Notes under the pieces: generated by a model
Seen by the model: only the letters and a program-made list of their open reading frames with translations
Told to the model about the DNA's origin: nothing
Databases searched by the model: none
Shown: positions 17,886-27,606 of the stretch, piece after piece
How positions within the stretch are numbered: position 1 is the stretch's first letter
Layout of the letters: every line of letters starts with the position of its first letter
Program-made: the position numbers and the translations under genes
Origin: Arthrobacter echini
GTDB lineage: Bacteria; Actinomycetota; Actinomycetes; Actinomycetales; Micrococcaceae
DNA: 53,696 nt
Assembly (NCBI RefSeq): GCF_004803505.1
Contig: NZ_SSWH01000014.1
Location: 1 to 53,696, forward strand
Reading direction: 5' to 3'

Positions 17886-19747
17886 CCCTGACCAGCGTCG
17901 CCGTCGGCTTCGGTAGCGGACCCATCGCACCCCTCATCACCGAGCTCGGGCTGGACTACGCAGCCACGCCGTGGCAGCGTCGCTCCACCGAGGACGGTGC
18001 CGCATGGCACCACGAAACGCCCCGCGATACGCGCTGGTGGGGTACGTACGCGGTTCGCGCCGGGTCGCTGGCGGAAGCCCGGAGCCTGCTGCCCCTGCTC
18101 CGGAGCGAAGGGAAGGCCCATCGATTCATCCTCCTCATCGAAGGGCATGCACCCCACGAGGAGGCCGACGCGTGGACCCCGCGGCACCTGGTCTCGAAGG
18201 CGGCCGTGGCGGGGAAGACAGTCAGCGGTTTCGGGTTCGCCACCGTGATCGACGGCGGCACGTGGGTCACTGTCCACGCCGCAGCGACCGCGGCCCTCCG
18301 CGAGGCGCTCGAATCCGGGCCCACGGAGGGACTCGGCGGCCTGCGGGTGGGGATCACGGATCCGGGCTACCGCTCCTGGCTCGCCGGTGATCCGGTGGGA
18401 AGCCTCATGACACCTGAACTGCTGAATCCCGAGGACGACGACATCTATGCCGTCGACGTGATCGTGGGGCAGCCATCGAGCTCCCTGCCGCGCGTCGAAG
18501 GACGCATCACCCCGACGGTCTGGACTCCCGGGCCTGCCGATCTACCGCCCGTCGACACGGCGGTGATCAGCCCGCGCGGCTTCCTCCCCGACGCCGACGG
18601 TGGGATCGCAGAATTGGTGCCGGCAGCTGTGGTCGGGGGAGGAGGCCTGACGGAGCGCGAGCTGGCGTCCCTGCGCAACGCGCCGTATCTCGTCGTCGAC
18701 GGCGCGAGGTTCCAGTCCCTGCGGTACGAGCTGGGCGCTCGGCTGTCGCAACTCGCTGTTGCCGGTGTCCCGATGCTGGCGCGGGATCTTCCGGCCGACG
18801 TCGGGGAGATGATCGGACGCGACATCGTCGACCTGATCGGGAGGTTCGACCCGGCGGAGGCGCCGGTGCAGCGCGAGTCGAAATCCATCGACCTGCGGCG
18901 TGCGGCCCTCGAACGCTTCGCCCCGCGACAGCGGTGGAGCCTGATCCTCGGCGAACTGGATCAGTGCGTTCCACCGGAACCGACGGTGAGCGTCCTCCTC
19001 GCCACCCGCAGGCCCGAGAGGGTCGGCGCAGCGCTCGCCCAGGTAGCGCAGCAATCCTGGGAGCCGCTGCAGGTGGTGCTGGTACTGCATGGCTTCACGC
19101 CTGCTGACCACCCGTCCGTCAGGCGCGCGGTGGAGACGTACCGCGGGCACCTGACGGTTGTCACGGTTCCTGCGGGTACTGTGTTCGGCGAGGCCCTGAA
19201 CGCGGGTACGAGGGCCGCCGAGGGCGTCTATCTCGCCAAGATGGACGACGACGACTGGTACGGGGCCCACCACATCCGGGATCTCGTGAGGGCCGCGCAG
19301 CACAGTGGCGCGCAGCTGGTCGGCTCGCAGGTGGAGTTCGTCTATCTGGAGAGCCTGGACATCACCACCCGGCGCCCATCTGCGGGGGAGCGGTACACCG
19401 ACCACGTGGCCGGTGGCACCATGGTGCTGCGCCTCGACGACCTGCGGCAGCTCGGGGGCTGGCGACCGGTCCATCGGGCGGTGGACCGATGCCTGCTCCA
19501 GGCGGTCCAGGCCGCCGCGGGCCGCGTCTACCGCTCCCACGGACAGAACTACCTCATGCACCGGCACGCTGCAACGGACTCCCATGGCGGGCACACCTGG
19601 AATCCCGAGGACAGCATCTTCCTGCAGAGTGTCGCCGAGCAGTGGGACGGATTCGCACCGCCTCCCCAGATCACTGCCCGGCCCCCGGCGTTCACCGGCC
19701 GCAGCGATGACCTCTCGAGCTACTTCACAATCGGAAGGCAGCAATGA
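17882..19747 (+). CDS. Two-domain glycosyltransferase with C-terminal GT2
   Basis: A 621-residue protein. Residues about 368-580 are a GT2 domain: TVSVLLATRRPERVGAALAQ, GEALNAGTRAAEGVYLAKMD, acidic cluster DDDD (D455-D458) then WYG, and GGTMVLRLDDL. Residues 1-350 are a less recognisable region with alternating strands and helices (VIVGQPSSSLP, AVISPRGFLPDADGG, a C-terminal VPMLARDLPADVGEM), possibly a diverged GT-B or CgeB-like domain as in the gene at 13823. The GTG start is fixed by the 4-nt overlap; the frame opens earlier at 17564 inside the upstream gene. It ends with an ATGA overlap into the next gene. Confidence 0.78.
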   Translation: MTLTSVAVGFGSGPIAPLITELGLDYAATPWQRRSTEDGAAWHHETPRDTRWWGTYAVRAGSLAEARSLLPLLRSEGKAHRFILLIEGHAPHEEADAWTPRHLVSKAAVAGKTVSGFGFATVIDGGTWVTVHAAATAALREALESGPTEGLGGLRVGITDPGYRSWLAGDPVGSLMTPELLNPEDDDIYAVDVIVGQPSSSLPRVEGRITPTVWTPGPADLPPVDTAVISPRGFLPDADGGIAELVPAAVVGGGGLTERELASLRNAPYLVVDGARFQSLRYELGARLSQLAVAGVPMLARDLPADVGEMIGRDIVDLIGRFDPAEAPVQRESKSIDLRRAALERFAPRQRWSLILGELDQCVPPEPTVSVLLATRRPERVGAALAQVAQQSWEPLQVVLVLHGFTPADHPSVRRAVETYRGHLTVVTVPAGTVFGEALNAGTRAAEGVYLAKMDDDDWYGAHHIRDLVRAAQHSGAQLVGSQVEFVYLESLDITTRRPSAGERYTDHVAGGTMVLRLDDLRQLGGWRPVHRAVDRCLLQAVQAAAGRVYRSHGQNYLMHRHAATDSHGGHTWNPEDSIFLQSVAEQWDGFAPPPQITARPPAFTGRSDDLSSYFTIGRQQ

Positions 19748-22074
19748 CCACCACCACGTCACCCCAAGCGGGCGGCTCGAGTCCGTCCGCCCTCTCGGTC
19801 AGGTATCTCCTCCGGAGGACCGCGAGGACATCCCGGCGCAAGAAGCTGGTGCTGATGGCAGGGACCGTCCTGTTCGTGGTCGCTCTGGTTGCGGCGTACT
19901 ACAGGGTGCTGATGGTCCTCGTGCCCGCGCTGGTGCTGCTGGTTGTCGGCGGTGTGATGGTCGTGATGCAACTCGATGCTCTGCTGAAAAGGGCTCGCAG
20001 CTCGGCGAAGGCCAGCATGCAGCTCCTCGAGACGGCGCCCGCTGCCGCGCCCGCTGTGCAGGGTCCCGCTTTCGGCACCGCCTACTCCTGGTCAGCAGAG
20101 GAAGACCTCACGCCGGCCAAGCTGGTCCAGCGGCTGACGAAACTCCGTTCCCTCGAGGGCCGGGACATCCTGGTGCGCAAGGTGACCGAGGGTCAGTGGG
20201 ACTGGAAGGAGCTCGAGGCGGCCCTCGAGCTGTACCGGCTCGGAGGCCCGGCCCGGAAGTCCGTGACGCCGGTTCTCGACTCCACCGTCAAGGTGCGCCT
20301 GCTGCAGGTGGCCGATCTGTGCTACCGACAGAATCTGCGGTCGGATGACATCCTCGACGCCGCCACCCTGTACCGCTACGTGTACCAGAAGCTGGGTGCC
20401 GGCCCTTTCAAGGGCAAGAAGCGCGGTGAGTTCTACCTCGACGCCCTGTCACAGACCGGACGAGGAGATCAGACGCTCAAGTTCCAGGGGCTCTATGACA
20501 CCGAGAAGCTCAACCCCCATGACCTGCACCTCTTCAGGGCGAACGCCAGGAATCCCTTCCGTCACCAGAGCCACACCGGAGAGGACTGGCTGGCCGAGAT
20601 CAACACCATCTACGAATCCGAGGGCCTCGTTCCCATCAGGCTCCGCCCCGGCTCCGAGGCAGCCTTCCGTCGGCTCACCACCGATCCCGTTCCCGCCGTC
20701 GAGGAGGGACCGCTGGTCTCGATCGTGATGCCCGTGTTCCGTCCCGACGAGTACACCGACCTGGCCGTCCGCTCCGCCCTCGCCCAGAGTTACGCGAACC
20801 TGGAGATCATCATCGTGGACGACGGATCGGGCGAGGACTATGCGGCTCGCCTCGATACCTGGGAAGGGATCGATCCGCGCGTCACGGTGATCAGGAACAC
20901 GCCCAATTCCGGCGCCTACACCTCGCGGAATCTCGGGTACATGCGGGCGAGCGGGCAGTTCCTCACGATCTTCGACGGCGACGACTGGCAGCACCCGCAG
21001 AAGATCGAGAAGCTGGTCGAAGCGTCCCTCCAACAGCAGGATGACCGACTGGTCTCCTCCCCGTGGTCCCGCGCGGACGCCGACCTCATGTTCCACTACA
21101 GAGGATGGCGTGGGGCCTACATCACCCCTGCCCATGTCTCCACCATGTTCCCCATCGCCGTGATCAGGGAGAAGCTGGGATTCTGGGACTCCGTCCGGAA
21201 GGCCGCCGACACGGAGTTCATCCTGCGGTATCGGATGGTGGTCAACAGCGAGGAGCCGCTGGAGGTCACCCAGGCGCCGCTGACCCTCTCGCTCGTGACG
21301 TCCTCCAATCTGTCCGTCGAGGACTTCCGGCTCGGTTACCGCTCGCCGGACAGGGTCTCCTACAGGGCGTCCTACGAGCACTGGCACCGCAGGATCGCGG
21401 CGGGTGAGCACAACGGGTATCTCCCCTTCGACGCCGCCGCACGGCTTTTCCCCGCACCGGACAGGTTCCTGCCGGCACGTCCGGAACGGCGGGAGGTCGA
21501 CGTCGTCGTGGTCGGGGACTTCGCTGATGCCGGGTACTCGATCCACCAGGTGCGACGAGCGGTGGATGATGCCCGGGGTCAGGGCCTGAGCGTCGGAGTG
21601 ATGCACATGCCGAGCATCGTCAACACGCGGTCCATCGACGACTCGTTCCCGCCGGCCATGATGGACGAGTTCGAGAACGGCACCCTGCGGAGGATCGAGA
21701 TCACCGACGCCGTGACGTCACGGGAAGTACATGTCTTCGACCCGACCGCATTCGAGTTCGAGCCTGCACTGCGCAGTGGCCAGGTCACGGGGTCGGTGAT
21801 CGTCCATGCCTCCGAGGCGCCCTACGACCGGTCGGGGCGGGGCCAGCGCTACTCGGTGGGCTCGGTGACGCACAATCTCGAGAGCATCTTCGGTGCTCCC
21901 GTGCGCTGGTCTGCCACTGACCCACGGGTCTTCGAGTCGATCGGACGCAATCTGGTGAGGGCGTCCGATCTCGAGCTGGTGTCGTCGGCGAGCGGGACGG
22001 AGGATTCTTCCCCGTCCGCCCCCGAGGAGGACGCCGGGACCACCGAGACGATGACCAGTGGGACACGAGCATGA
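19744..22074 (+). CDS. Membrane-anchored GT2 glycosyltransferase with C-terminal Rossmann-like domain
   Basis: A 776-residue protein. Basic N-terminus, two adjacent transmembrane helices (about 35-53 and 54-76), then a helical spacer. A canonical GT2 domain spans about 323-530: PLVSIVMPVFRPDEYTDLAV, IIIVDDGSGED, NSGAYTSRNLG and FDGDDW (410-415). Residues about 583-750 form another Rossmann-like unit (VDVVVVGDFADAGYSIHQVR), resembling the N-half of a GT-B enzyme without an obvious donor half. The hydrophobic hairpin would hold the enzyme beside the lipid carrier. ATGA overlaps both ends. Confidence 0.83.
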   Translation: MTTTTSPQAGGSSPSALSVRYLLRRTARTSRRKKLVLMAGTVLFVVALVAAYYRVLMVLVPALVLLVVGGVMVVMQLDALLKRARSSAKASMQLLETAPAAAPAVQGPAFGTAYSWSAEEDLTPAKLVQRLTKLRSLEGRDILVRKVTEGQWDWKELEAALELYRLGGPARKSVTPVLDSTVKVRLLQVADLCYRQNLRSDDILDAATLYRYVYQKLGAGPFKGKKRGEFYLDALSQTGRGDQTLKFQGLYDTEKLNPHDLHLFRANARNPFRHQSHTGEDWLAEINTIYESEGLVPIRLRPGSEAAFRRLTTDPVPAVEEGPLVSIVMPVFRPDEYTDLAVRSALAQSYANLEIIIVDDGSGEDYAARLDTWEGIDPRVTVIRNTPNSGAYTSRNLGYMRASGQFLTIFDGDDWQHPQKIEKLVEASLQQQDDRLVSSPWSRADADLMFHYRGWRGAYITPAHVSTMFPIAVIREKLGFWDSVRKAADTEFILRYRMVVNSEEPLEVTQAPLTLSLVTSSNLSVEDFRLGYRSPDRVSYRASYEHWHRRIAAGEHNGYLPFDAAARLFPAPDRFLPARPERREVDVVVVGDFADAGYSIHQVRRAVDDARGQGLSVGVMHMPSIVNTRSIDDSFPPAMMDEFENGTLRRIEITDAVTSREVHVFDPTAFEFEPALRSGQVTGSVIVHASEAPYDRSGRGQRYSVGSVTHNLESIFGAPVRWSATDPRVFESIGRNLVRASDLELVSSASGTEDSSPSAPEEDAGTTETMTSGTRA

Positions 22075-22997
22075 GCGATCACGATGTCGGGGCGTGGGAC
22101 CAGACCTACAACGTGCCACTCCTGCCCTGGCAGCCCACTGATCCTCCGGAATCACTTCCTGACCATCCGGTTCATCTCGAGACCGCCCCCGGCGAGCCCG
22201 ATCGGTTGTACCTGCACTCGCTCTACGAGCCGGCGCCCACCGAAACCCTGATCGTGTCCATGCACGGAGCGTTGAACCGTTCGCGGTTCACCCCGCCGCG
22301 CTTCGAGTGGCGGCGGACCCTGAACCGGGTGGACTGCGCCCGGTTGTTCCTCTCCGACAGCACCCTGGAACTCAACGGCTCGCTGGAGATCGGCTGGTAC
22401 ATGGGAAGCGCCCGGCAGGATCTCCTGTCGGAGTACGCAGCCCTGGTGAGGGCCGTCGCAGCGGCGAAGGGGTACACGCGGATCGTCTGTGTCGGCAGCA
22501 GTGCGGGCGGCTTCGGAGCCCTGGCGCTCTCGCGGCAGGTGCCGAACTCCGTGGCCGTCGTCTTCTCACCGCAGACGTCCATCGCGGCTTACCACCCAGG
22601 CCACCGGCGCGCCCTCGCGGAGGCATCCTTCGCGGAGTACGCCACGGACGACGCGATAGAGTCCGCATTCGGCGACCGCGTGAACATGCGATTGCTGTAC
22701 AAGAACTCACTCGACCGTAACTACGTCCACTATGTCCAGAACACGCGGGACCGCTTCCACTATGAGGCTCACTACGTCCCATTCGCGCTCTCGTTCGGTG
22801 TGGACCCAGAAGCGGGCGGCTCCGACGTGGGGCGCAGGATCAGCTTCCATCCCGAGCGCCAGGACGAAGGACACTCACCACCGTCCCGTTCTCGCTTCCT
22901 GAAGCACATCGGCGTTGCCTACAGGCAGTATTACGGGACAGAGCTCGTAGTTCAACCGCGGGAAACAGATCAAGGAAAGGCACTGGGGAACAGATGA
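22071..22997 (+). CDS. Alpha/beta-hydrolase-like protein of the glycan locus
   Basis: A 308-residue cytoplasmic protein. A nucleophile elbow GSSAGGFGAL (142-151; S144 the likely nucleophile) sits after a strand (IVCVGSS), the arrangement of alpha/beta hydrolases and acyltransferases. ETLIVSMHGALNRS (about 60-75) could form the oxyanion region, and HYVQNTRDRFHYEAH (about 224-238) contains possible catalytic His residues. Such folds in glycan clusters may add or remove acyl groups or resemble the Asp2 family, but the substrate is unknown. It overlaps both neighbouring genes by 4 nt, so it is integral to the operon. Confidence 0.65.
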   Translation: MSDHDVGAWDQTYNVPLLPWQPTDPPESLPDHPVHLETAPGEPDRLYLHSLYEPAPTETLIVSMHGALNRSRFTPPRFEWRRTLNRVDCARLFLSDSTLELNGSLEIGWYMGSARQDLLSEYAALVRAVAAAKGYTRIVCVGSSAGGFGALALSRQVPNSVAVVFSPQTSIAAYHPGHRRALAEASFAEYATDDAIESAFGDRVNMRLLYKNSLDRNYVHYVQNTRDRFHYEAHYVPFALSFGVDPEAGGSDVGRRISFHPERQDEGHSPPSRSRFLKHIGVAYRQYYGTELVVQPRETDQGKALGNR

Positions 22998-24451
22998 CTA
23001 CGACGACCGAGGATGAATCGGCCGCTGAAATACTCGACGATGTCTACTTCCGCAATGGCTTCGTCATTGCGGAAGCGGGACGCGAGATCGAGATGAGACC
23101 GGGGTGGGGAGACATGTCCCTGGGTGGCCTGAGGATGATCAGCCACCCTGAGACGCAGGTCGCCGTGGCAGCCAGCGATGACAGACACGTCGCTGTCATA
23201 GGCATTGCTTTCGATCCGGAGCGGGGGCTCTACGACCACGACGTCATCCTGGAACAACTCCTGGGCGACAGTCGGAACGAAGAGGTGTTCCTCGAGACGC
23301 TCGATCGCCTGGCAGGGCGCTTCGCCGTCGTGGTCCATACTCCCGCGAGGACGGAGATCTACCAGGACGCCATGGGGTCCCGCTCCGTGTTCTATTCCAC
23401 CGCCGGTCCCGCAGTCGCAGCATCGCATGCGGAACTGGTCCGCGAAGCCATAGGTACACACTTCGCCGACTTCTTCATCCCTTTCATCACGTCGCGGAAC
23501 TACTTGCAGCGGGACGTGAAGTATTTGCCGGGCGTGGCGACTCCTTATGAGAACGTTCTGCAATTGACGCCCAACACGAAGCTTGTGATGCCGGAGCAGC
23601 GAACCGAACGATTCTGGCCGAGGGAACCCATCGGTGGCGCTCTGGAGAACGGCGCCGCCGTTGATTCGCTCATCCATCATCTCGAGGGAATGGCGGCCTT
23701 TGTGACCTATCAGAAGCGTCGTCCGGTCATGGGCCTCACGGCAGGCAGTGATAGTCGGGGCATGTTCGCCGCACTCAAGGACCTCGACCCGTACGTCTTC
23801 ACCTACGTGCGGAGTGAAAATGGCACGGCGGTCAATTCGAAGGATGCACGCGCTGCTCGAGAGGCGGGCGAGCTCCACGGTCTGCAGACCAACGTCTGGC
23901 CGATTCAGAACCGTCTGGGGCTGAACGCCGTGGATGATTCCTTCTCCCACGCGTACAGACTCGCCACGGCCTATTACCGCGGAGCCGGCTCCGCCTGGTT
24001 GAGTCGTCTTGCCGAGCTCCGCAGCGACATTCCCACTGGGATCTTCATCCGAGGTTTCGGTGGTGAGATCATGCGCGGGTTCTATCAGCTTCTGTCGAAA
24101 CGCATCGTCCACGTAAGCGTGGGTCAACTCTCGAATGCTTATGATGTCAACGCCGGATCCAAAATCACGCGTAGGTTCTTCGCGGACATGATGGAGCGGA
24201 CCCAGTTCACTGATGCCCACCTGCAGGGCTACGACCCGAACGACATCTTCTACTGGGAGCATCGGATGGGCACCTGGGGGAGTGTGTCGCTGACCGAGGC
24301 GGACCTCGCCATGACATCGATGGTCGGTTACAACTCCCGCAACCTCTACATGACCTTCATGCGGCTCAGCGGAGCCGATCGCGCTTCGAGGGTGGCTTTC
24401 CAGCGAGCCACGTCAGCATTGGCGCCAAAGCTAGCGGACGCAATTTCCTAG
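22994..24451 (+). CDS. Asparagine-synthase-like amidotransferase of the glycan locus
   Basis: A 485-residue protein resembling the asparagine synthase/beta-lactam synthetase superfamily. The N-terminal half looks like a class II glutaminase (DRLAGRFAVVVHTP, DAMGSRSVFY), but the nucleophilic Cys expected right after the initiator Met is absent. The C-terminal half carries a modified PP-loop, LTAGSDSRG (T249-R255), where canonical enzymes have SGGxDS, so ATP-dependent adenylation of a carboxylate is plausible. With two uronic acid pathways in the locus, uronamide formation is an attractive guess; ammonia or an amino donor would have to come from elsewhere. It ends the 4-nt-overlap chain (gap of 52 nt follows). 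Confidence 0.72.
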   Translation: MTTTTEDESAAEILDDVYFRNGFVIAEAGREIEMRPGWGDMSLGGLRMISHPETQVAVAASDDRHVAVIGIAFDPERGLYDHDVILEQLLGDSRNEEVFLETLDRLAGRFAVVVHTPARTEIYQDAMGSRSVFYSTAGPAVAASHAELVREAIGTHFADFFIPFITSRNYLQRDVKYLPGVATPYENVLQLTPNTKLVMPEQRTERFWPREPIGGALENGAAVDSLIHHLEGMAAFVTYQKRRPVMGLTAGSDSRGMFAALKDLDPYVFTYVRSENGTAVNSKDARAAREAGELHGLQTNVWPIQNRLGLNAVDDSFSHAYRLATAYYRGAGSAWLSRLAELRSDIPTGIFIRGFGGEIMRGFYQLLSKRIVHVSVGQLSNAYDVNAGSKITRRFFADMMERTQFTDAHLQGYDPNDIFYWEHRMGTWGSVSLTEADLAMTSMVGYNSRNLYMTFMRLSGADRASRVAFQRATSALAPKLADAIS

Positions 24452-24503
24452 TGGCTGAAGGAACAGCCGCAACAACCGCTGCCCAGGAAAGGATTTACAC
24501 CAC

Positions 24504-27500
24504 GTGAGCGCTCGCAAGGAACCTCTGGCCCCGATTGGTGTGCGGGGCCAGCGGCTCATCGACACCGAGATCTTTGACGCGGAGTACTACGCTGCCGAGA
24601 GCGGCCGCGACTTCCGCTCAAAACGGTCTGCCGCGGTTCACCTCGTTCAGTACGGCATGAAAGCCGGTCTCAGTTTCCACCCGCTCTTCGATCTCGGTAT
24701 GTTTCCCGTTTACATCAGGGATGCCTACAAAATAGGAGATGTGGAATCGGTGCTCACCTATCTGCGCAGCCCACGGTCCCGCCAGCACAAATGGTCATAT
24801 CTGTTCGATCCGTCCGTTCTGACGGGCCCGTCCTCCGAGGGTTCACTCCTGCTCTCGCGGTACCGTGCTGGCACGCCACGAGAACTACCCGTGCCGACGA
24901 AACGGTTGGGTCAACCGCTCAACTGGCTCGATACTCGCGCACTCATGGTCGCTCATGCCAGAGTCGTCAAGCAGATCGATGTAGAGAAGAAGCCGCTCAG
25001 GCGCACTACATGGTCCGATCTCGAAGAAGGAGCCTGGCTGGCAGGCATCGAGGGAATTCCGATTCCGTCGGATCGGGAGACACCGGTCATCAGCATCGTG
25101 ATGCCGGCATGGAACCGGGCACCGGTCATCGAAGAAGCGATCAATTCCGTACGGCGTCAGACCCTCGAGGCATGGGAACTGATCGTCGTCGATGACGGAA
25201 GCACGGACGGCACGCAGGACGTCGTTCGGGCTCTGGCCGAGGAGGAGCCCAGGATCCATCTGGTGGAGGCCGATCACCAGGGCGTTTGTGCCGCCCGGAA
25301 TCGTGGTATCGACGAGGCACGCGGAGAACTCCTCGCTTTCCTGGACACCGACAATGTGTGGAGACCGACATTCCTGCACAACATGTACGCGGGACTGCTC
25401 CACTCCGGAGGTCGCGCTGCGTACTCTGCGGCCAGAATGCTCAATGAGCGTGAAGAGTACACAGGGCAGGTCATCACTGCAGAAAAGTTGCTCGTTCGTA
25501 ACTATGTCGACCTCAATGTGCTCGTTGCGGAGACGTCTTTGGTCAGGGAACTCGGCGGCTTCGACCCCTTCCTCCACCGCTGGGTCGACTACGATCTAGT
25601 ACTTCGCATCACGGAGAAGACGGAAATCGAGTACTTTCCTTTCCTCGGCTGCGACTACGTTGATGATCACAATGAGGACCGCATCACCCGTAGGGAGTCG
25701 GCCAACTGGGAGTATGCAGTCCTGGGGAAAAATCTCCTGAACCGCTTCGTGCCCGATGCTGCACCTGATCGGAACACCACTCCGATCATGTCGATCATCG
25801 TGCGGATCACCGACAGCATCGATCTCGCCGTACGTAATATCAGGGAGAGCCTTGGCCCGGATGTACCCGAGCAGGTGGAACTGATCGTTGTCGACGAAGT
25901 CGCCGGCTTTCGCTCATCGCTTCGTTTGCGGGCTGCACTCGCCGGTCTCTCCGGGCTCAAATATCTGAAGCTACCTCGGCGATACACGCCCGCCATTGCC
26001 TACAACATCGCAGCACAGCACGCCGTTGGATCGGCTCTCCTGTTCCTCCGGGAGAGCGTCGAACTGCGCTCCGGCGCCATCGACCAACTGATTGTGGCTA
26101 TTGCCGACGAGTCAGTGTCCGGTGTGCAGCCGCTAGTGACTGACACCACCGGCGTCGTGGTTTCTGCCGGTGGAGCCGGACATGAACGCAGCCTCGCCAC
26201 ACCATTGTTCCGGGGGTTCAATCTGCATGATGTCGAGCGTCATGATGGCAGGGCGCTGGACGAACTCGTTCTTGCGGCCTTCTGCGTCCGCACGCAGGAT
26301 TACAGGGACCTGGGCGGACTCCGCAACATCTTTGCCGGAGATGCAGCGATCGTTGATTTTCTACGTCGCCTACGTGAAGCCTCCGGCCGGGAGTTCGCGA
26401 GGGCAAGCAATGCTCTTGCAGTGGATCATTCCGCGGATGCCTTCTCCGAGGAGCCCGCGCTGGTCGAGGCGGACGCCGAGTGGCTGACTAGTAGCAACAA
26501 GCCCACCCGGGCACTAGCCGAACACTACAGCCTGGTGGGATTCAAGCTCGATACCCTCACGGCGCCAAGATTGCCACGCCTCCAGCCGGCAGTGCCGACC
26601 ATCACCAGGTCCACCGATGATTCAGGTGCTACGTCGGGACTGAGATGGGCCATCAAGATCGGCGCGGATTTCAGTGTCGGCGGCAATCGTTGGGGAGATG
26701 TTCCGTACGCCGCTGATCTGGCGGAGTCGCTGACGGCGCTCGGACAGGAGGTCGTCGTGGACCGAGCTGGAGCCTTCTCTCGCCCTTCCAACATGCTGGA
26801 CGACGTCGTCCTGGTGATCCGCGGCCTGGTGCGCTGTGAACCGCAGCCTGGGAAGGTCAACGTCTTGTGGGCCATCAGCCGGCCGGACCTGATCACACGC
26901 GACGAACTCCTGGGGTTCGACGCTATTTTCGGAGCGTCGCGTGTCTGGTGCGACTTCGTGACCACCAAATGGGGAATCGAGGCCTCCTACCTTCCGCAGG
27001 CAACGAACCCCCGTCGCTTCCACCCGGGTCATTCGTCCACCGGCGATCCGCGCTACGAACTGACCTTCGTCGGCGGTCCACGAAAGCCGATCGGACGAAA
27101 GGTTGTCGCCGACAGTGTGCGGCTCGGCGCTACCGTGAGCGTCTGGGGTCCGCGCTGGGAGCAGTTCGTCCCCGCAGATGCCGTGGTGGACGACTATATA
27201 TCGAATGACAGCCTGTCAGCTCTCTATAGATCGTCCAGGATAGTACTCAACGATCATTTCGAGGACATGGCCCGCTGGGGCTTCGCCAACAATCGCCTCT
27301 ACGACGCCGTCGCGTCCGGTGCACGGGTTATCAGCGACCACGTAGACGGGATCGAGGACATCTTCCAGGGCGCGGTGCGCACCTACACCTCCCTGGAAGA
27401 ACTCGAGCATCTCCTCAAGGATCGGAACGGGTTCCCGGACGACACTCGGATGGCCGAGATCAGCCGACAGATTCGAGACGAACACAACTTCGACGCGCGC

Positions 27501-27542
27501 GCGTCGACGCTTCTGCGTGCTGTCCGGGATTGTCGAGTGTAA
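24504..27542 (+). CDS. Giant triple-domain glycosyltransferase (GT2 + degenerate GT2 + GT-B)
   Basis: A 1012-residue protein. Residues 1-190: a leader resembling glycan-associated helical domains (DTEIFDAEYYAAESGRDFRS). Residues about 193-410: canonical GT2 with PVISIVMPAWNRAPVIEEA, LIVVDDGSTDGTQD, CAARNRGIDEARG and FLDTDN (279-284). Residues about 425-650: a second GT2-like unit (TPIMSIIVRITDSIDLAV, ELIVVDEVAGF) whose DxD equivalent (FLRESVEL) is not a metal site. Residues about 712-1010: a CgeB-like GT-B domain (LWAISRPDLITRDEL, NDHFEDMARWGFANNRLYDA, VASGARVISDHVDG). The GTG start has an AGGAAAGGA region 12-20 nt upstream. It is the largest gene here; roles of the domains are inferred. Confidence 0.82.
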   Translation: MSARKEPLAPIGVRGQRLIDTEIFDAEYYAAESGRDFRSKRSAAVHLVQYGMKAGLSFHPLFDLGMFPVYIRDAYKIGDVESVLTYLRSPRSRQHKWSYLFDPSVLTGPSSEGSLLLSRYRAGTPRELPVPTKRLGQPLNWLDTRALMVAHARVVKQIDVEKKPLRRTTWSDLEEGAWLAGIEGIPIPSDRETPVISIVMPAWNRAPVIEEAINSVRRQTLEAWELIVVDDGSTDGTQDVVRALAEEEPRIHLVEADHQGVCAARNRGIDEARGELLAFLDTDNVWRPTFLHNMYAGLLHSGGRAAYSAARMLNEREEYTGQVITAEKLLVRNYVDLNVLVAETSLVRELGGFDPFLHRWVDYDLVLRITEKTEIEYFPFLGCDYVDDHNEDRITRRESANWEYAVLGKNLLNRFVPDAAPDRNTTPIMSIIVRITDSIDLAVRNIRESLGPDVPEQVELIVVDEVAGFRSSLRLRAALAGLSGLKYLKLPRRYTPAIAYNIAAQHAVGSALLFLRESVELRSGAIDQLIVAIADESVSGVQPLVTDTTGVVVSAGGAGHERSLATPLFRGFNLHDVERHDGRALDELVLAAFCVRTQDYRDLGGLRNIFAGDAAIVDFLRRLREASGREFARASNALAVDHSADAFSEEPALVEADAEWLTSSNKPTRALAEHYSLVGFKLDTLTAPRLPRLQPAVPTITRSTDDSGATSGLRWAIKIGADFSVGGNRWGDVPYAADLAESLTALGQEVVVDRAGAFSRPSNMLDDVVLVIRGLVRCEPQPGKVNVLWAISRPDLITRDELLGFDAIFGASRVWCDFVTTKWGIEASYLPQATNPRRFHPGHSSTGDPRYELTFVGGPRKPIGRKVVADSVRLGATVSVWGPRWEQFVPADAVVDDYISNDSLSALYRSSRIVLNDHFEDMARWGFANNRLYDAVASGARVISDHVDGIEDIFQGAVRTYTSLEELEHLLKDRNGFPDDTRMAEISRQIRDEHNFDARASTLLRAVRDCRV

Positions 27543-27606
27543 AGATCGCACCTGTCACTAGCTCGCCGACCACCAACGAAGTGGATTCTACGATGCGGTT
27601 GAAGCC

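Noticed and set aside
16239..17930. 563-codon minus-strand frame opposite wecC and the next gene
   Set aside because: It is antisense to a clear WecC homologue, Arg/His/Gly-rich and without any family pattern.
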